Source: CBDCUQ01 sp965222835
Lineage (GTDB): Bacteria; Pseudomonadota; Alphaproteobacteria; Rhizobiales; Hyphomicrobiaceae
Direction of reading: 5' to 3'
DNA length: 64,000 nucleotides
NCBI GenBank assembly: GCA_965222835.1
Contig: CBDCUQ010000004.1
Location: 62,001 to 126,000 of the forward strand
Within the stretch, counting starts at the first letter, position 1. Each line of letters opens with the position of its first letter. Position numbers and translations under genes: made by a program. Positions 62,729 through 64,000 of the stretch are shown piece after piece. Below the pieces are notes generated by a model that was not told where the DNA came from, ran no database searches, and was given only the letters and a program-made list of their open reading frames with translations.

Positions 62729-64000
62729 GTGAAACCTGCTGTGATCCCTGAGGCTGAGAGCTCGACGACCGGTAAACCGGACCCAGCGAAATATGCGGAT
62801 TTGAGACCGCGCATCACTGTGGTCGGTATTGGTGGGGCAGGCTGTAACGCCATCAACAATATGATCAGCTCCGGGCTTTCCGGTGTTGATTTCGTCGTCG
62901 CGAACACGGATGCGCAATCGTTGGCAGCTTCGAGCGCCGAGTTCCGGTTGCAGCTTGGCGTACGCCTGACCGAAGGCCTTGGTGCAGGCTCGAAACCCGA
63001 GATCGGGCAGGCCGCGGCCGAAGAGGCCGTCGAAGACATCAAGAAGCAGGTGGCCGGTTCGCATATGGTCTTCATTGCTGCTGGCATGGGCGGCGGTACG
63101 GGGACCGGTGCGTCGAGCGTCATCGCACGCACTGCCAAAGAGCTTGGCATCTTGACTGTTGGCGTCGTGACCAAGCCGTTCCAATTCGAAGGCGTGCGTC
63201 GGCAAAGGATTGCCGAAGCCGGGATCGCCGAGCTAAAGCAGCATGTCGATACACTGATCGTCATTCCTAACCAAAATCTCTTCCGTGTCGCCAACGAGCG
63301 GACCACGTTCGAGGAAGCCTTCATCCTCGCCGATCAGGTGCTCTACTCCGGCGTTGCCTGCATCGTCGATCTGATCGTGAAGGACGGCCTAATTAATCTC
63401 GATTTTGCTGACGTGCGCACGGTTATGTCGGGCATGGGCACTGCGATGATGGGGACCGGTGAGGCTTCGGGCGAACGCCGGGCGATCGAAGCCGCCGAGG
63501 AAGCGATCTCGAATCCGCTTCTGGACGACGTCACACTCGACGGCGCCAAGGGGCTCTTGTTGTCGATTACCGGTGGGCGCACGCTTACGCTTTTCGAGGT
63601 CGATGAGGCTGCGAGCCGGGTCCGCGAGGAGGTCGATTCCGAAGCGAACATCATTGTTGGCGCGACATTCGATGAAACCTTGGACGAGCGCGTCAGGGTT
63701 TCGATCGTGGCATCTGGCATGGCCCGACTTGGCGAGTCGGCCCAACCGTCCGATCAGGCACAGGGGCAGGGTGTGCAGCAGAGTTTGGGGATCGGTGTAC
63801 CGTTCGATCCGAATTCCCGCGCCACACCGCCGCCTGTTCCCCGAGCTCCACGGGGACCGCAAGGCGGTCAGTCGGATGACGTCCAGCGCCGTTTGTCCCA
63901 AGCGCTTCAGCCGCCCGGCCCGGGCGGTGCGCAGGGTGAGACTGCTCTTGCGTCGGAGCAGGACGCCCCCGCAATGTGGCAGGCTCCGAACGATGTGATG
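62729..64000 (+). CDS. ftsZ: Cell division protein FtsZ, 5' part (cut by window end)
   Basis: A tubulin-like GTPase forming the Z-ring. The visible 424 residues have RITVVGIGGAGCNAINNM, the tubulin signature AGMGGGTGTGASSV (G-loop), TVGVVTKPFQFEG, IPNQNLFRVANERTTF (T7 loop region) and NIIVGATFDETLDERVRVSIVASGM. The GTPase core ends near residue 340, and a long Pro/Gln/Gly-rich linker follows, as in alphaproteobacterial FtsZ. The GTG start is preceded by GAGG (62719-62722). The C-terminal FtsA-binding peptide lies outside the window. Confidence 0.96.
   Translation, partial: MKPAVIPEAESSTTGKPDPAKYADLRPRITVVGIGGAGCNAINNMISSGLSGVDFVVANTDAQSLAASSAEFRLQLGVRLTEGLGAGSKPEIGQAAAEEAVEDIKKQVAGSHMVFIAAGMGGGTGTGASSVIARTAKELGILTVGVVTKPFQFEGVRRQRIAEAGIAELKQHVDTLIVIPNQNLFRVANERTTFEEAFILADQVLYSGVACIVDLIVKDGLINLDFADVRTVMSGMGTAMMGTGEASGERRAIEAAEEAISNPLLDDVTLDGAKGLLLSITGGRTLTLFEVDEAASRVREEVDSEANIIVGATFDETLDERVRVSIVASGMARLGESAQPSDQAQGQGVQQSLGIGVPFDPNSRATPPPVPRAPRGPQGGQSDDVQRRLSQALQPPGPGGAQGETALASEQDAPAMWQAPNDVM

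Overview
The window looks like a chromosomal segment of a high-GC alphaproteobacterium of the order Hyphomicrobiales, most likely Hyphomicrobiaceae (Hyphomicrobium or Filomicrobium type). The evidence is a serine-glyoxylate aminotransferase of the serine-cycle (methylotroph) type at the left edge, a meso-DAP MurE, a complete alphaproteobacterial dcw cluster, alphaproteobacterial SerC and DUF6455 proteins, and a TTAA-N7-TTAA element of the CtrA type. The genus is an inference. I saw no tRNA, rRNA, CRISPR array, insertion sequence or phage gene.

Layout. 1-5.4 kb (minus strand): 5' part of sgaA, a LuxR-type regulator with a degenerate receiver, prolyl aminopeptidase, and a two-part sodium/solute symporter. 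5.7-11.8 kb (plus): mscL, a secreted lytic transglycosylase, a YiiX-like cysteine hydrolase, a DUF1761 membrane protein and acs. 11.8-24.3 kb (mostly minus): prfC, purA, an EamA exporter (plus), a MuiA/DUF4139 protein, serA, serC, two related outer-membrane barrel proteins, and glmM. 24.6-25.9 kb (plus): an orphan ParA-type ATPase and a small unrecognised protein, lying between glmM and folP. 26.1-34.5 kb (minus): folP, ftsH, tilS, cpoB, an OmpA-domain protein, an MBL-fold hydrolase and a DUF6455 protein.

34.7-43.5 kb is a dense phosphorelay island built as two divergent arms around a 407-bp AT-rich region. The left arm has a PAS histidine kinase, a tandem-receiver protein and an Hpt-receiver protein. 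The right arm has a receiver/coiled-coil/HATPase protein, a free Hpt protein, a single-domain receiver and a cytoplasmic hybrid kinase. Hpt and receiver modules on the two arms resemble each other closely. The island stops 370 bp before mraZ.

43.9-64.0 kb is the dcw cluster: mraZ-rsmH-ftsL-ftsI-murE-murF-mraY-[GT4 glycosyltransferase]-murD-ftsW-murG-murC-murB-ddl-ftsQ-ftsA-ftsZ (ftsZ cut by the window end). Many genes overlap by ATGA or GTGA, so translation is coupled. The glycosyltransferase between mraY and murD is not a usual dcw member and is preceded by a long structured non-coding gap.

Together the genes serve envelope growth and division: UDP-GlcNAc precursor supply (glmM), lipid II synthesis (murC-G, mraY, ddl), septal synthesis (ftsW, ftsI), the divisome (ftsL, Q, A, Z), peptidoglycan turnover (MltB-type enzyme), the Tol-Pal-linked CpoB and FtsH. 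The most promising candidates for something undescribed are the mirrored phosphorelay beside dcw, the orphan ParA pair inside the folP-glmM linkage, and the glycosyltransferase plus stem-loop inside dcw.
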